A stretch of DNA of 12,920 nt from an uncultured Gammaproteobacteria bacterium (GTDB lineage Bacteria; Pseudomonadota; Gammaproteobacteria; Xanthomonadales; Xanthomonadaceae). Positions 1 to 11,920 of this stretch are shown here, in pieces (the stretch's first letter is position 1; each line of letters starts with the position of its first letter). Where the stretch lies: contig CAMPGW010000085.1 of the NCBI GenBank assembly GCA_946885735.1, positions 1-12,920 on the forward strand. The letters are read 5' to 3'. Under the pieces are notes generated by a model, which was not told where the DNA came from, ran no database searches, and was given only the letters and a program-made list of their open reading frames with translations. A program made the position numbers and the translations under genes.

Positions 1-974
1 TTTCGCTCGCCGGCCGCATCGCCGACGTCAACGCGAAGATCCACACCGACGCGGGCGGCGCGCATGCCGGGCGCACCATCAAGCGCCTCGCCGTGAAGGG
101 CGCCTTCCACGGCCGTACCGAGCGCCCGGCGATCTTTTCCGACTCCAGCCGCAAGGCCTACGTGCAGCACCTGGCCAGCTTCCGCAACGAGACCAGCCTG
201 ATCACGGTCGAGCCGTATTCGATCGAGCAGCTCAAGCAGGCCTTCGCCGACGCCGATGCCAACGGCTGGTTCATCGAGGCGATGTTCCTGGAGCCGGTGA
301 TGGGCGAAGGCGACCCGGGCCGCTCGGTGCCGCCGGCCTTCTACGCCGCCGCGCGCGAACTGACCCAGGCGCACGGCAGCCTGCTGCTGGTGGATTCGAT
401 CCAGGCCGGCCTGCGCGCGCACGGCGTGTTGTCCATCGTCGACTACCCGGGCTTCGAAGGCCTGGAAGCGCCGGACATGGAAACCTATTCCAAGGCGCTC
501 AACGGCGGTCAGTACCCGCTGTCGGTGCTGGCGGTGAACGAGCGCGCCGCCGGCCTCTACCGCAAGGGCGTGTACGGCAACACCATGACCGCCAATCCGC
601 GCGCGCTCGACATCGCCTCCACGGTGCTTGCTTCGCTGACGCCGGAGCTGCGCGCCAACATCCGCCAGAAGGGCAAGCTCTTCCTCGACCGCCTGAATGC
701 GCTCAAGGACGAAACCGGCGGGCTGATCACCAAGGTGCAGGGCACCGGCCTGCTGTTCTCCTGCGAACTCGACCCGAGCTTCAAGTGCTTCGGCACCGAC
801 TCGACCGAGGAGTTCATGCGCGAGCACGGGCTCGGCGTGATCCACGGCGGCACGAATTCGCTGCGGTTCACCCCGCACTTCGGCATCACCGACGAGGAAG
901 TCGACCTGGTGATCGCGCACGTGAAGCACGCGCTGCTGCACGGCCCGCGCAAGTCCCAGGCCGCGGCGGCCTGA
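1..974 (+). CDS. Class III PLP-dependent aminotransferase, 5' end outside the window
   Basis: The open frame enters from the left edge (first full codon at base 3) and gives 323 residues before TGA. The GTG at 93 is internal, because the frame and family similarity continue upstream of it. Visible fold-type I, class III features are: AFHGRT near the start, the Asp/Gln pair that holds the cofactor (VDSIQAG, codons at about 390-410), the Schiff-base lysine in TYSKALNGG (codon 492-494), and GNTMTANPRA, equivalent to the Thr/Gly-Asn-Pro segment that contacts phosphate. The C-terminal small domain ends with a typical LRFTPHFGITDEEVD run. Enzymes of this class move an amino group from an amine or omega-amino acid to a 2-oxo acid in the cytoplasm. 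The substrate cannot be read from sequence. The usual DEVQ is DSIQ here. A hairpin just after the stop suggests its transcript ends before the transporter. Confidence 0.9.
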   Translation, partial: SLAGRIADVNAKIHTDAGGAHAGRTIKRLAVKGAFHGRTERPAIFSDSSRKAYVQHLASFRNETSLITVEPYSIEQLKQAFADADANGWFIEAMFLEPVMGEGDPGRSVPPAFYAAARELTQAHGSLLLVDSIQAGLRAHGVLSIVDYPGFEGLEAPDMETYSKALNGGQYPLSVLAVNERAAGLYRKGVYGNTMTANPRALDIASTVLASLTPELRANIRQKGKLFLDRLNALKDETGGLITKVQGTGLLFSCELDPSFKCFGTDSTEEFMREHGLGVIHGGTNSLRFTPHFGITDEEVDLVIAHVKHALLHGPRKSQAAAA

Positions 975-980
975 ACCGCC

Positions 981-1003
981 ACCGCGCGCCCGGCGCGCGG
1001 TTT
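981..1003 (+). terminator. Possible weak rho-independent terminator after the aminotransferase gene
   Basis: An 8-bp perfect stem (ACCGCGCG at 981-988 with CGCGCGGT at 994-1001) encloses a 5-nt loop. It starts 6 bases after the aminotransferase stop codon and is followed by only TTT. The stem is stable, but the T-tract is short, so termination may be partial and the transporter may be read through. Confidence 0.5.
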
Positions 1004-1023
1004 GCCTGACACACGGGCTCGGC

Positions 1024-2217
1024 GTGCGCATCCGGCCCCTGCCCCGCACCGTCTGGGCCCTCGGCCTGGTCAGCCTGCTGATGGACGTCTCCTCGGAGAT
1101 CGTCCACGGATTGCTGCCGCTGTTCCTCGTCGGCACGCTCGGCGTCAGCGCGCTGATGCTCGGGCTGATCGAGGGGATCGCAGAAGGCACGGCTTCGATC
1201 GTGAAGATCTTCTCGGGCGCGTGGTCCGACCGCATGGCGCGGCGCAAACCGCTCATCGTGCTCGGCTACGCGCTGTCCGCGTTGACCAAGCCACTGTTCC
1301 CGCTTGCCGGGTCCGCTGGCACGGTGTTCGTGGCGCGCTTCATGGACCGGATCGGCAAGGGCATACGCGGCGCGCCACGCGACGCGTTGATCGCCGACGT
1401 GACCCATGCCGCGGATCGCGGCGCGGCGTACGGGTTGCGGCAATCGCTGGACACCGTCGGCGCCTTCGCCGGTCCGCTGCTGGCGGTCGGGCTGGTGGCA
1501 GGCCTGGCCTACGACATCCGCGCCGTGCTCTGGTTCGCCTGCCTCCCCGCGCTACTGGCCGTCGCCGTGCTCGTGGTCGGCGTCGACGAGTCGCCGCGCG
1601 CCAACGACGGCGCGTCGCGCGCGCGCAATCCCTTCGCCGGTTTCAGGCGTCGCGACTATCCGCTGCGCTTCTGGGGCTTGGTGGGACTGGTGCTCTTGTT
1701 CACCCTGTCGCGATTCTCGGAAGCCTTCCTGGTGCTGCGCGCGCAGGACGCCGGGCTGGCGACCGGCTGGGCGCCGATCACCCTGGTGGTGATGGCGGCG
1801 ACCTACCTGCTCACCGCCTACCCCGTCGGCAGGCTCTCGGACCGGATGTCCCGGCACGCGCTGCTGGCGATCGGCTGCGCGGTGATGGTGGCGGCAGACC
1901 TGCTGCTCGCCTTTGGATCTTCAGTGGTGTGGGTGATGGCGGGCGTGGCGCTGTGGGGCGTGCACATGGGCATGACCGAGGGCTTGCTGGCGGCGCTCAC
2001 CGCCGACTATGCACCGGCACCCCTGCGCGGCACCGCCTTCGGCATCGTCAACCTTACCCGCGGCCTCATGCTGCTGCTGGCCAGCGTGCTGGCGGGCGGG
2101 CTGTGGACTTTCTTCGGGCCGCAGGCGACGTTCATGGGCGGCGCCGCGTTCGCCGTGCTCACGGCGATCGCAGCCTTGTCGCTCCGCGCGCCGCGCGCGG
2201 CTAGACTGGGCGCATGA
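1024..2217 (+). CDS. Major facilitator superfamily transporter
   Basis: A 397-residue, very hydrophobic inner-membrane protein of the 12-helix MFS type. Between the second and third predicted helices it has SGAWSDRMARRKP, the family's Gly-x-x-x-Asp-Arg-x-Gly-Arg-Arg loop. A similar loop, VGRLSDRMSRH, follows in the second half, as expected for the duplicated fold. The segment RFMDRIGKGIRGAPRDALIAD resembles a group of uncharacterised bacterial/archaeal MFS permeases; substrate and direction of transport are unknown. The start is the GTG at 1024. It is needed to include the first helix (from about residue 9), and the next ATG (1081) would cut into that helix. No good Shine-Dalgarno is visible before it. 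The stop overlaps the ATG of the next gene (ATGA), so the two are probably translated together. Confidence 0.88.
   Translation: MRIRPLPRTVWALGLVSLLMDVSSEIVHGLLPLFLVGTLGVSALMLGLIEGIAEGTASIVKIFSGAWSDRMARRKPLIVLGYALSALTKPLFPLAGSAGTVFVARFMDRIGKGIRGAPRDALIADVTHAADRGAAYGLRQSLDTVGAFAGPLLAVGLVAGLAYDIRAVLWFACLPALLAVAVLVVGVDESPRANDGASRARNPFAGFRRRDYPLRFWGLVGLVLLFTLSRFSEAFLVLRAQDAGLATGWAPITLVVMAATYLLTAYPVGRLSDRMSRHALLAIGCAVMVAADLLLAFGSSVVWVMAGVALWGVHMGMTEGLLAALTADYAPAPLRGTAFGIVNLTRGLMLLLASVLAGGLWTFFGPQATFMGGAAFAVLTAIAALSLRAPRAARLGA
2202..2207 (+). promoter_or_regulatory. Candidate -10 element (TAGACT) for a leaderless transcript of the next gene
   Basis: TAGACT fits the TANNNT pattern and ends 6 bases before the ATG at 2214. 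Transcription would therefore begin at or very near the start codon. No convincing -35 box lies at the right distance; TTGTCG at 2176-2181 would need a 20-base spacer. The element sits in the last codons of the transporter and uses AGA, an arginine codon that is rare in this window. This is an inference from spacing only. Confidence 0.3.
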
Positions 2218-3059
2218 CCCTGCGCAGCAAGCTGGCCGAGCACGGCTTCGAATCCAACGACGACTATGACCACGCGCTGCGTTGCCTCTTTGGGCAGCCG
2301 ATCGCGCACCTGCGGGTATTGCACGTGGACGGCACGGCGGGGCGGCGCAAGACCGCCTTCGCCCAGGCCCTGGGCCGGGCGCTGGATTATCCGCAGGTGC
2401 TCTACCACGACTTCAGCGCGGCCGAGGCGCCGGCGCCGCTGCAGCCCATCGTGCTCGAGGACGGCAGCCTGGGCACGCCCGAGGCCCCGCCCTCCGGCTT
2501 CGAGCGCGTGATGACCGAGGCCTGCGCCTATTCCGAGGCCAGCCCGACCCTGCTGATCCTCGACCAGTTGCAGGCCGCGCACTTCGCCGACCAGCAGCGG
2601 CTCTACAACTTCGTGATGAAGCGCGAGTGGAGCGGCAGCACCGGGCCGGCCACGGCGAACGCGAAGAACCTGGTGCTGGCGCTGATCTCCGAGCAACCGC
2701 TGTACCACTCGCTGGCCAAGTGCAGCTACCGGGTATGGACCGATGCGCAGCGTGCCTTCCTCGACTATCGCCCGCAGGATTACGGCCTGGGCGCGGAGGC
2801 GCAGGGATTCTTCTCGGCGATCGCCGCGGTCTGCACCGCCCTGCCGGCGGCGCCGACGCCGAGCGAGTTCGCCAACCTGGTCTCGGACCTGCTCAACTTC
2901 GCCCGCAGCGAGGAGCAGATCCGCCAGAGCCTGTTCGGCCGCATCGAAACACTCGAGCGCGCCCGCCTGTACGCGCCCGAGCTGGCGCCGGCCCTGCGCG
3001 AGCTGCTGGGCGAACTCGAGCGCCTGCTCGGCGCCGACCACGTCAGCCTGGGCGACTAG
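2214..3059 (+). CDS. Uncharacterised protein with a degenerate P-loop (AAA/STAND-like ATPase remnant?)
   Basis: 281 residues with no signal peptide or membrane helix, so probably cytoplasmic. I do not recognise the family. Residues 35-50 contain VLHVDGTAGRRKTAFA, which looks like a Walker A loop (strand, Gly-x-x-Gly-x-x-Lys-Thr, helix), except that the Gly normally before the Lys is Arg. Residues 112-118 (TLLILDQ) look like a Walker B strand ending in Asp, but without the usual following Glu. About 160-180 residues of alpha/beta character are followed by a mainly helical, Leu/Glu/Arg-rich C-terminus. The start overlaps the transporter stop by 4 nt, and the gene ends 22 bases from the convergent MAPEG gene. 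It could be a nucleotide-binding protein that no longer hydrolyses. The coding call is strong; the functional suggestion is weak. Confidence 0.75.
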   Translation: MTLRSKLAEHGFESNDDYDHALRCLFGQPIAHLRVLHVDGTAGRRKTAFAQALGRALDYPQVLYHDFSAAEAPAPLQPIVLEDGSLGTPEAPPSGFERVMTEACAYSEASPTLLILDQLQAAHFADQQRLYNFVMKREWSGSTGPATANAKNLVLALISEQPLYHSLAKCSYRVWTDAQRAFLDYRPQDYGLGAEAQGFFSAIAAVCTALPAAPTPSEFANLVSDLLNFARSEEQIRQSLFGRIETLERARLYAPELAPALRELLGELERLLGADHVSLGD

Positions 3060-3081
3060 TCCGCCCGGCTCGCGACCGCGA

Positions 3082-3489
3082 TCAGCCGACGTTGCCGGCC
3101 ACGGAGAACTGCATCGCGTAGCCGGCGATGGCCAGCAGCGACATCGCCACCAGCAGCAGCCAGGTGAACGCGGACCCGAGCATGCGGCCGCGCGAGGTCC
3201 CGCTGCTGTGGCTCAGGCCCCAGGCATGCGCCAGGCGCGAGACCAGCAGCACCGAGCCGAAGGCATGCACCGTCGTGCTGGAGAAACCGTTGAGTTCCAT
3301 CCCGCCGAGCAGGATCAGCGCCAGCGGCATGTTCTCGATCGCGTTGGCGTGCGCACGCACGCGCTTGAGCAGCTCGCGGTCGCCACCGTCGCCGAGGCCG
3401 ATCTTGTGGCGGAAGCGCCATTGCGCGACGCGCACGGCGAGGAAGACGACCAGCAAGGCGCACAGGCCGGCATAGAGCAGCGTGATCAT
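3082..3489 (-). CDS. MAPEG-family membrane protein
   Basis: 135 residues with about four membrane helices (roughly 3-22, 52-67, 72-90 and 106-126). The MAPEG signature is seen at residues 45-58 as RAHANAIENMPLAL, matching the family pattern Arg-x-x-x-Asn-x-x-Glu, which contributes to glutathione binding in characterised eukaryotic members. MAPEG proteins act in membranes in eicosanoid and glutathione metabolism; the bacterial homologues mostly lack an assigned substrate. It is the last gene of the minus-strand run, 42 bases after the MBL-fold hydrolase. A GGGGGA run lies 7 bases before the ATG as a possible ribosome binding site. It converges on the P-loop protein gene with only 22 bases between stops and no clear terminator. 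Confidence 0.85.
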   Translation of the reverse strand: MITLLYAGLCALLVVFLAVRVAQWRFRHKIGLGDGGDRELLKRVRAHANAIENMPLALILLGGMELNGFSSTTVHAFGSVLLVSRLAHAWGLSHSSGTSRGRMLGSAFTWLLLVAMSLLAIAGYAMQFSVAGNVG

Positions 3490-3531
3490 CGTCGATTCCC
3501 CCGTGGTGCGCGCAGTCTACCGGCGCGACGA

Positions 3532-6493
<2,962 letters not shown>

Positions 6494-7018
6494 TTACTTT
6501 GCCTCGACGAAGATGTACTTGCCGCCAACGGACTCGACCGCGGCCTGCACGCGCGGGCTGTCGGCGGCGCTGCCGATGAACAGCACCTGCGAGCCCTTGA
6601 GCGCGTCGGCGGCGCCACCGGTGAAGGACGCCACCACCAGGTCGGCCATGCGCGTGCTGTTGGGCGAGCCGAACACCAGCATGTTGCCCGGCAGCACCGT
6701 GCGCAGCACCACCGTCTGCACGTTCTCGAGCTGGCGGTCGTACTTGCTGCGGCCTTCGGGATCCTCCGGCGTCGGCTGGTCGCTGTCGGCGGGCAGGTAG
6801 TAGGCCATGGTGCGGTCGGTCACGCCGGCCTGGTTGCGACGGATGACTTCCTGCAGGTAGGCCTGCCACTGCTTGTCGTCGGCGGAGGTGGGCGCGTGCA
6901 ATTCGGCCAGCGGCGCCTTGGCCTTCTGGGCGTCGGAATCTTCAGGCTCCGGGGTCTCGCAGCCTGACAGCGCGAGGGTGAGGCCGATGGCAAGGACGGC
7001 GAACAGGGAACGGGACAT
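6494..7018 (-). CDS. Small periplasmic lipoprotein of unknown function
   Basis: 174 residues from the chosen start, beginning MSRSLFAVLAIG with a short lipoprotein signal and the lipobox LSGC (Cys20). Residue +2 after the Cys is Glu, not Asp, which favours the outer membrane. The mature part is acidic at first. It then has alpha/beta character, with a repeated VLRTVLPGNMLVF / ASFTGG / VLFIGSAADSPRVQAAVESVGGKYIFV pattern. I recognise no enzyme motif. Start choice: ATG 7018 has a good GAGG Shine-Dalgarno 6 bases upstream. The alternative ATG at 7030 overlaps the coaD stop (ATGA) and would add four residues (MRYA) without breaking the signal. The longer frame to 7063 is less likely. It sits between coaD and the ferredoxin gene and is probably co-transcribed with both. 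Confidence 0.85.
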   Translation of the reverse strand: MSRSLFAVLAIGLTLALSGCETPEPEDSDAQKAKAPLAELHAPTSADDKQWQAYLQEVIRRNQAGVTDRTMAYYLPADSDQPTPEDPEGRSKYDRQLENVQTVVLRTVLPGNMLVFGSPNSTRMADLVVASFTGGAADALKGSQVLFIGSAADSPRVQAAVESVGGKYIFVEAK

Positions 7019-7026
7019 GGCGTACC

Positions 7027-8188
<1,162 letters not shown>

Positions 8189-8215
8189 TCGCGCATTGTC
8201 TCCCGGTTCGTCCCG

Positions 8216-9349
8216 ATGTTCGACTTCTTCAAGAAAAAGCCGCCGAATCCGCCACCCGCGAGCGCGCCGCCCGCATCGCCGGAACCGCCGGCGGACCCGA
8301 CGGTGCGGGCGCCCCAGGTCGCGCCCGTCGCGCCCACGCCGCGCACCGGATTCAGCCCCGACGACCTCGCCCGCGCCTTCACCGACGTACAGGCCGAGAA
8401 GGCCGCCCGCGCCGAGGCCGAGAAGGCCCAGGCCCGCGTCGCCGTGCGCGAAACCCTGGGCGGCAGCCTGCTCGCCCGCAGCCTCGGCGGCCTGTTTTCC
8501 GGCAATCCCAGGCTCGACGAATCGCTGCTCGAGGAACTCGAGACCGCGCTGATCGGCGCCGACGTCGGCGTCACCGCCAGCACCGAAGTGCTCGGCCGCC
8601 TGCGCAAGCGCATGAAGGCGCGCGAGTTCGCCGATGCCGCCGCCCTGCATCGCGCGCTGCGCGCCGACCTGCTGGGCCTGCTTGCACCGATCGCCAAGCC
8701 GCTGGTGATCCCGGACGACACGCGGCCGTTCGTCATCCTCACCGTCGGCGTCAATGGCGTCGGCAAGACCACCACCATCGGCAAGCTCGCGCGGCGTTTC
8801 CAGGACGATGGGCTGAGCCTGATGCTGGCCGCCGGCGATACGTTCCGCGCCGCAGCCGTGGAGCAGCTGAAGGTCTGGGGCGAGCGCAACAACGTCGCCG
8901 TCATCGCGCAGGGCCAGAACGCCGACGCGGCGTCGGTGAGTTTCGACGCACTGCAGGCGGCGCGCTCGCGCGGCATGGACGTGCTGATCGTGGACACCGC
9001 CGGCCGACTGCACACCCAGGCCGGCCTGATGGCCGAGCTCGGCAAGATCCGCCGCGTGCTCGGCAAGCTCGATGCCGGCACGCCGCATGAGGTGTTGATG
9101 GTGATCGACGGCACCACCGGCCAGAACGCGATCAGCCAGCTGCGTGCCTTCCACCAGGCGGTGGACGTGACCGGGCTGGTGGTGACCAAGCTCGATGGCA
9201 GCGCCAAGGGCGGCGTGCTGTTCGCGCTGGCGCGCGAGTTCGGCATCCCGATCCGCTTCATCGGCCTGGGCGAGAAGCTCGAGGACCTGCGCATCTTCGA
9301 TCCCGAGGCCTTCGTGGATGCGCTGTTGCCGGCGCCGCCGGCGGCCTGA
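8216..9349 (+). CDS. ftsY: Signal recognition particle receptor FtsY
   Basis: 377 residues. FtsY is the membrane-associated GTPase that docks SRP-ribosome complexes at the Sec translocon. The NG domain is complete: N-domain helices at about 80-165, P-loop GVNGVGKTTT (178-187), DTFRAAAVEQL (208-218), DTAGRL (260-265), TKLDGSAKGG (324-333) and GLGEKLEDL (350-358). The MFDFFKKK start with its Phe and Lys residues fits the membrane-binding tip. The A domain is short (about 60 residues before the N domain) and proline/alanine-rich rather than long and acidic as in E. coli. No Shine-Dalgarno precedes the ATG. The stop shares one base with the next ATG (TGATG). The gene leads a plus-strand run through to yggX. 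Confidence 0.98.
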   Translation: MFDFFKKKPPNPPPASAPPASPEPPADPTVRAPQVAPVAPTPRTGFSPDDLARAFTDVQAEKAARAEAEKAQARVAVRETLGGSLLARSLGGLFSGNPRLDESLLEELETALIGADVGVTASTEVLGRLRKRMKAREFADAAALHRALRADLLGLLAPIAKPLVIPDDTRPFVILTVGVNGVGKTTTIGKLARRFQDDGLSLMLAAGDTFRAAAVEQLKVWGERNNVAVIAQGQNADAASVSFDALQAARSRGMDVLIVDTAGRLHTQAGLMAELGKIRRVLGKLDAGTPHEVLMVIDGTTGQNAISQLRAFHQAVDVTGLVVTKLDGSAKGGVLFALAREFGIPIRFIGLGEKLEDLRIFDPEAFVDALLPAPPAA

Positions 9350-10506
9350 TGCCAACCACGCCGCGCGCCCGTCGCCGGTGGGTGATCCTCGCAGCCTTCC
9401 TGCTGCTCGTCGGCGTCGCGGCCTGGTGGGTGGACCACCAGCTGGAGCCCGCGCGGCTGACGCGCACGGTGCTCGATCGGGCCGGCGAGGCGCTGCAGCT
9501 GGACCTGCGCGCCGGCGGTGAACCGCATTACGCGTTGCGGCCCGAGCCGCGGCTGCGCCTGCCGGATTTTTCCGCGCGCACCCTGGACGGCAAACTGCTG
9601 CTGTCGGCGAAGCGCCTCGAGGTATCGCTGCCCTGGGCCACGCTGACCGGCGGCGAGCCTGTCATCACGCGCGTCGAACTCGATGCGCCGCAGCTCGACC
9701 TCGGCGTGCTGCAGCGCTGGCTCGATACGCGGCCATCCGAGCCTTTCAAGGTCCCGACCCTGTCGCGGGGACTGTGGATCCGCGACGGCCTGCTGATTGG
9801 CGATGGCTGGCGAGCGAGTCATCTCGTGCTCGACCTGCCGAGGCTCGCGCCGAACGAGCGCGCGCGGTTTCCGCTGACGGGTCGCTTCGTATACGGCGAC
9901 TCCTCCGTGTCCTTCAACACCCGCGTGGACATCGCCCGCGCGGGGCTGAGTTCCGACTTCGGCCTGCGCGCGGACCTTGCGCTGGCGCGCATGCCGCAAC
10001 CCCTGCGCGCCTCGATCGGTACGCGCGGTCGCTACGCGCTGGACGCCACGCCGAAGACCCTGGTGTTGCCCGTACTGGCGGTGCGCGCGGATTCGCCCTT
10101 GCCGAACTTCGACGGACACGCTGCCTTCGCCTACGGGCGGTCGCTCGCCGCCAACGCCACGCTGCAGCTGGCCGATTGGCCGGAGGCCTGGCCAACCCTG
10201 CCGGGCACACTGGCCGGCAAGGGCGCCGGATTGCCAGTCACGATGAGCTACCGCGGCGGCCGAGATCTTGGCGGCCCGCTGACCGTGCACGCCGAACGCG
10301 AGGGCACCGTGCTCGACGCGACGCTGCGTGTGCCCGAGTTGGCAGCCTGGATCGGTGACCGCAAGGCCTCGCCCTTGCCGCCGCTGGTGGGCACGCTGCG
10401 CACGCCGGCACTCGAACTCGACGGCATGCAGTTCGAAGGCGTCGAGCTGGAGATGCTGGCCGACGACATACCGTCCGACTCGCCCGCCCAGGCAACGACG
10501 CCGTGA
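9349..10506 (+). CDS. AsmA-like membrane-anchored periplasmic protein
   Basis: 385 residues. A basic N-terminus and one hydrophobic helix at about 11-27 (WVILAAFLLLVGVAAWW) anchor it in the inner membrane, with the rest in the periplasm. The body shows features of the AsmA/TamB superfamily, whose members form long lipid-conducting beta grooves. These are a short run after the helix (LTRTVLDRAGEALQLDL), then PRLRLPDFSARTLDGKLLLSAKRLEVSLPWATL followed by repeated beta-strand-rich units (VITRVELDAPQLDLGVLQRWL). AsmA-type proteins help lipid or outer-membrane homeostasis. The family call rests on the N-terminal pattern and beta-rich repeats, not on a decisive motif. Its start overlaps the ftsY stop by one base, and its stop overlaps the mutY GTG (GTGA), so it is coupled to both. 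Confidence 0.7.
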   Translation: MPTTPRARRRWVILAAFLLLVGVAAWWVDHQLEPARLTRTVLDRAGEALQLDLRAGGEPHYALRPEPRLRLPDFSARTLDGKLLLSAKRLEVSLPWATLTGGEPVITRVELDAPQLDLGVLQRWLDTRPSEPFKVPTLSRGLWIRDGLLIGDGWRASHLVLDLPRLAPNERARFPLTGRFVYGDSSVSFNTRVDIARAGLSSDFGLRADLALARMPQPLRASIGTRGRYALDATPKTLVLPVLAVRADSPLPNFDGHAAFAYGRSLAANATLQLADWPEAWPTLPGTLAGKGAGLPVTMSYRGGRDLGGPLTVHAEREGTVLDATLRVPELAAWIGDRKASPLPPLVGTLRTPALELDGMQFEGVELEMLADDIPSDSPAQATTP

Positions 10507-11567
10507 GCGACTTCGCCCGCCACCTGCTCGGCTGGTTCGACCAGTGCGGCCGTCACGATCTTCCCTGGCAGCATCCGCGCACGCCCTATCGCGTGTGGCT
10601 GTCGGAAGTGATGCTGCAGCAGACGCAGGTGCAGACCGTCATCCCCTACTTCGAGCGATTCATGGGCGAGTTGCCGGACCTGCCGTCGCTCGCCGCCGCC
10701 GACACCGACCAGGTGCTCGCGCTATGGTCGGGGCTCGGCTACTACGCGCGTGCGCGCAACCTGCATCGCGCCGCGCAGCTCTGCGTCGAGCGGCACGATG
10801 GCGATTTGCCGCGCGACTACGAGGCGCTGGCGGACTTGCCGGGCATCGGCCGCAGCACCGCCGGGGCGATCCTGGCGCAGGCGCACGGCCTGCGCTTCGC
10901 CATCCTCGATGGCAACGTCAAGCGCACGCTCAGCCGCTTCCATGGCGTGGAAGGCTGGCCCGGCAGCGGCCCGGCGGAGAAGCAGCTGTGGGAACTGTCA
11001 CGATCGCATCTGCCCGAGGACCGGCTGGCCGACTACACGCAGGCGATCATGGATTTCGGCGCCACCCTGTGCACGCGCAGCGATCCGGCCTGCGTGCTGT
11101 GCCCGCTGCAGTCTTCCTGCGTGGCGCTGCGCGATGGCCGCACGCTGGAGTTGCCGCAGCCCAAGCCGGGCAAGCCGATGCCCGAGCGCCGCACCCTGAT
11201 GCTGCTGCTGCGCGACGCCGAAGGCCGCGTGTTGCTGGCACGGCGGCCGCCAAGCGGCGTGTGGTCGGGACTGTGGTCGCTGCCGGAGGCCAGCGACCAC
11301 GACGCCGCGCGCGATTTCCTGCGCCTGCACGTGGACACCGATTTCGAGGGCAACCGGCCGTTGGCGCCGATCGACCATGCATTCAGCCACTACCGATTGC
11401 AGATCACGCCGCTGGCCTGGGATGGTGTGCGGGAGCGCGCGCGCATCGGCGATAATCCGGACCTGCGCTGGCAGCCGCTGGACGCGTTGGTCGAGGTCGG
11501 CCTGCCTGCGCCGGTTCGCCGGCTGCTGGAATCGCTGACTGCCGCAGTACCCAAGGAGCCCGCATGA
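10503..11567 (+). CDS. mutY: Adenine DNA glycosylase
   Basis: 354 residues. MutY removes adenine mispaired with 8-oxoguanine, starting base-excision repair. Features in order: [24 protein letters not shown] (catalytic Glu35, near the N-terminus as in E. coli Glu37), helix-hairpin-helix [12 protein letters not shown] (112-123), catalytic Asp136 in ILDGNVKR, and a [4Fe-4S] loop with Cys190, Cys197, Cys200 and Cys206 in the expected C-x6-C-x2-C-x5-C spacing. A C-terminal NUDIX-like domain that recognises 8-oxoG follows (GLWSLPE at 256-262, FSH at 294-296). The GTG start at 10503 is the earliest that fits the family and overlaps the upstream stop (GTGA). The gene ends in an ATGA overlap with yggX. 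Confidence 0.98.
   Translation: MSDFARHLLGWFDQCGRHDLPWQHPRTPYRVWLSEVMLQQTQVQTVIPYFERFMGELPDLPSLAAADTDQVLALWSGLGYYARARNLHRAAQLCVERHDGDLPRDYEALADLPGIGRSTAGAILAQAHGLRFAILDGNVKRTLSRFHGVEGWPGSGPAEKQLWELSRSHLPEDRLADYTQAIMDFGATLCTRSDPACVLCPLQSSCVALRDGRTLELPQPKPGKPMPERRTLMLLLRDAEGRVLLARRPPSGVWSGLWSLPEASDHDAARDFLRLHVDTDFEGNRPLAPIDHAFSHYRLQITPLAWDGVRERARIGDNPDLRWQPLDALVEVGLPAPVRRLLESLTAAVPKEPA
11553..11558 (+). promoter_or_regulatory. Ribosome binding site of yggX (AAGGAG)
   Basis: AAGGAG lies 5 bases before the yggX ATG, inside the last codons of mutY. It is the best Shine-Dalgarno on the plus strand in this window. It suggests yggX is translated more strongly than mutY. Confidence 0.8.
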
Positions 11568-11836
11568 GCCGCACCGTCTTCTGCCAGAAGCACCAGGTCG
11601 AGACCGAAGGCCTGCCCTTCGTGCCCTGGCCCGGCCCGCTGGGCAAGCGCGTGTTCGAGAACATCGGCCGCCCGGCCTGGCAGGAATGGCTGGCGCACCA
11701 GACCATGGTGATCAACGAGAACCGGCTGTCGCCGCTGGATCCGGCGCACCGCGCCATCCTGGAGGCGGAGATGGAACGCTTCCTGTTCGGCGGTGGCGCG
11801 CAGGCCCCGGCCGGTTACGTGCCGCCCGAGGCCTGA
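11564..11836 (+). CDS. yggX: YggX-family Fe(II)/oxidative damage protection protein
   Basis: 90 residues, the usual length. The YggX family starts MSRTVFCQK with the conserved Cys7, followed by [18 protein letters not shown] and a helical section with [32 protein letters not shown], all typical of this family. In enterobacteria YggX limits damage to iron-sulfur clusters and DNA by iron and oxidants, and it is encoded next to mutY. The same pairing is seen here, with an ATGA overlap, so MutY's Fe-S cluster enzyme and its putative protector are made from one mRNA. It is the last gene of the ftsY run. No hairpin follows before the tRNA promoter, so its transcript may run on to the terminator after the tRNA. 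Confidence 0.96.
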   Translation: MSRTVFCQKHQVETEGLPFVPWPGPLGKRVFENIGRPAWQEWLAHQTMVINENRLSPLDPAHRAILEAEMERFLFGGGAQAPAGYVPPEA

Positions 11837-11847
11837 GCTGGCGCGGC

Positions 11848-11877
11848 TTGCCCTGCCCCCTGCCCCGCCGGTATCAT
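11848..11877 (+). promoter_or_regulatory. Sigma70-type promoter for tRNA-Phe
   Basis: TTGCCC (11848-11853), an 18-base spacer, then TATCAT (11872-11877; five of six consensus). Start would be near 11884, followed by a G/C-rich discriminator, which is usual for stable-RNA promoters under stringent control. The 5' leader of about 37 bases would be removed by RNase P. Confidence 0.7.
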
Positions 11878-11920
11878 TCCGCCCTCGCACCGGCCCGGCC
11901 GCGGCGATTCCAGCCTCATC

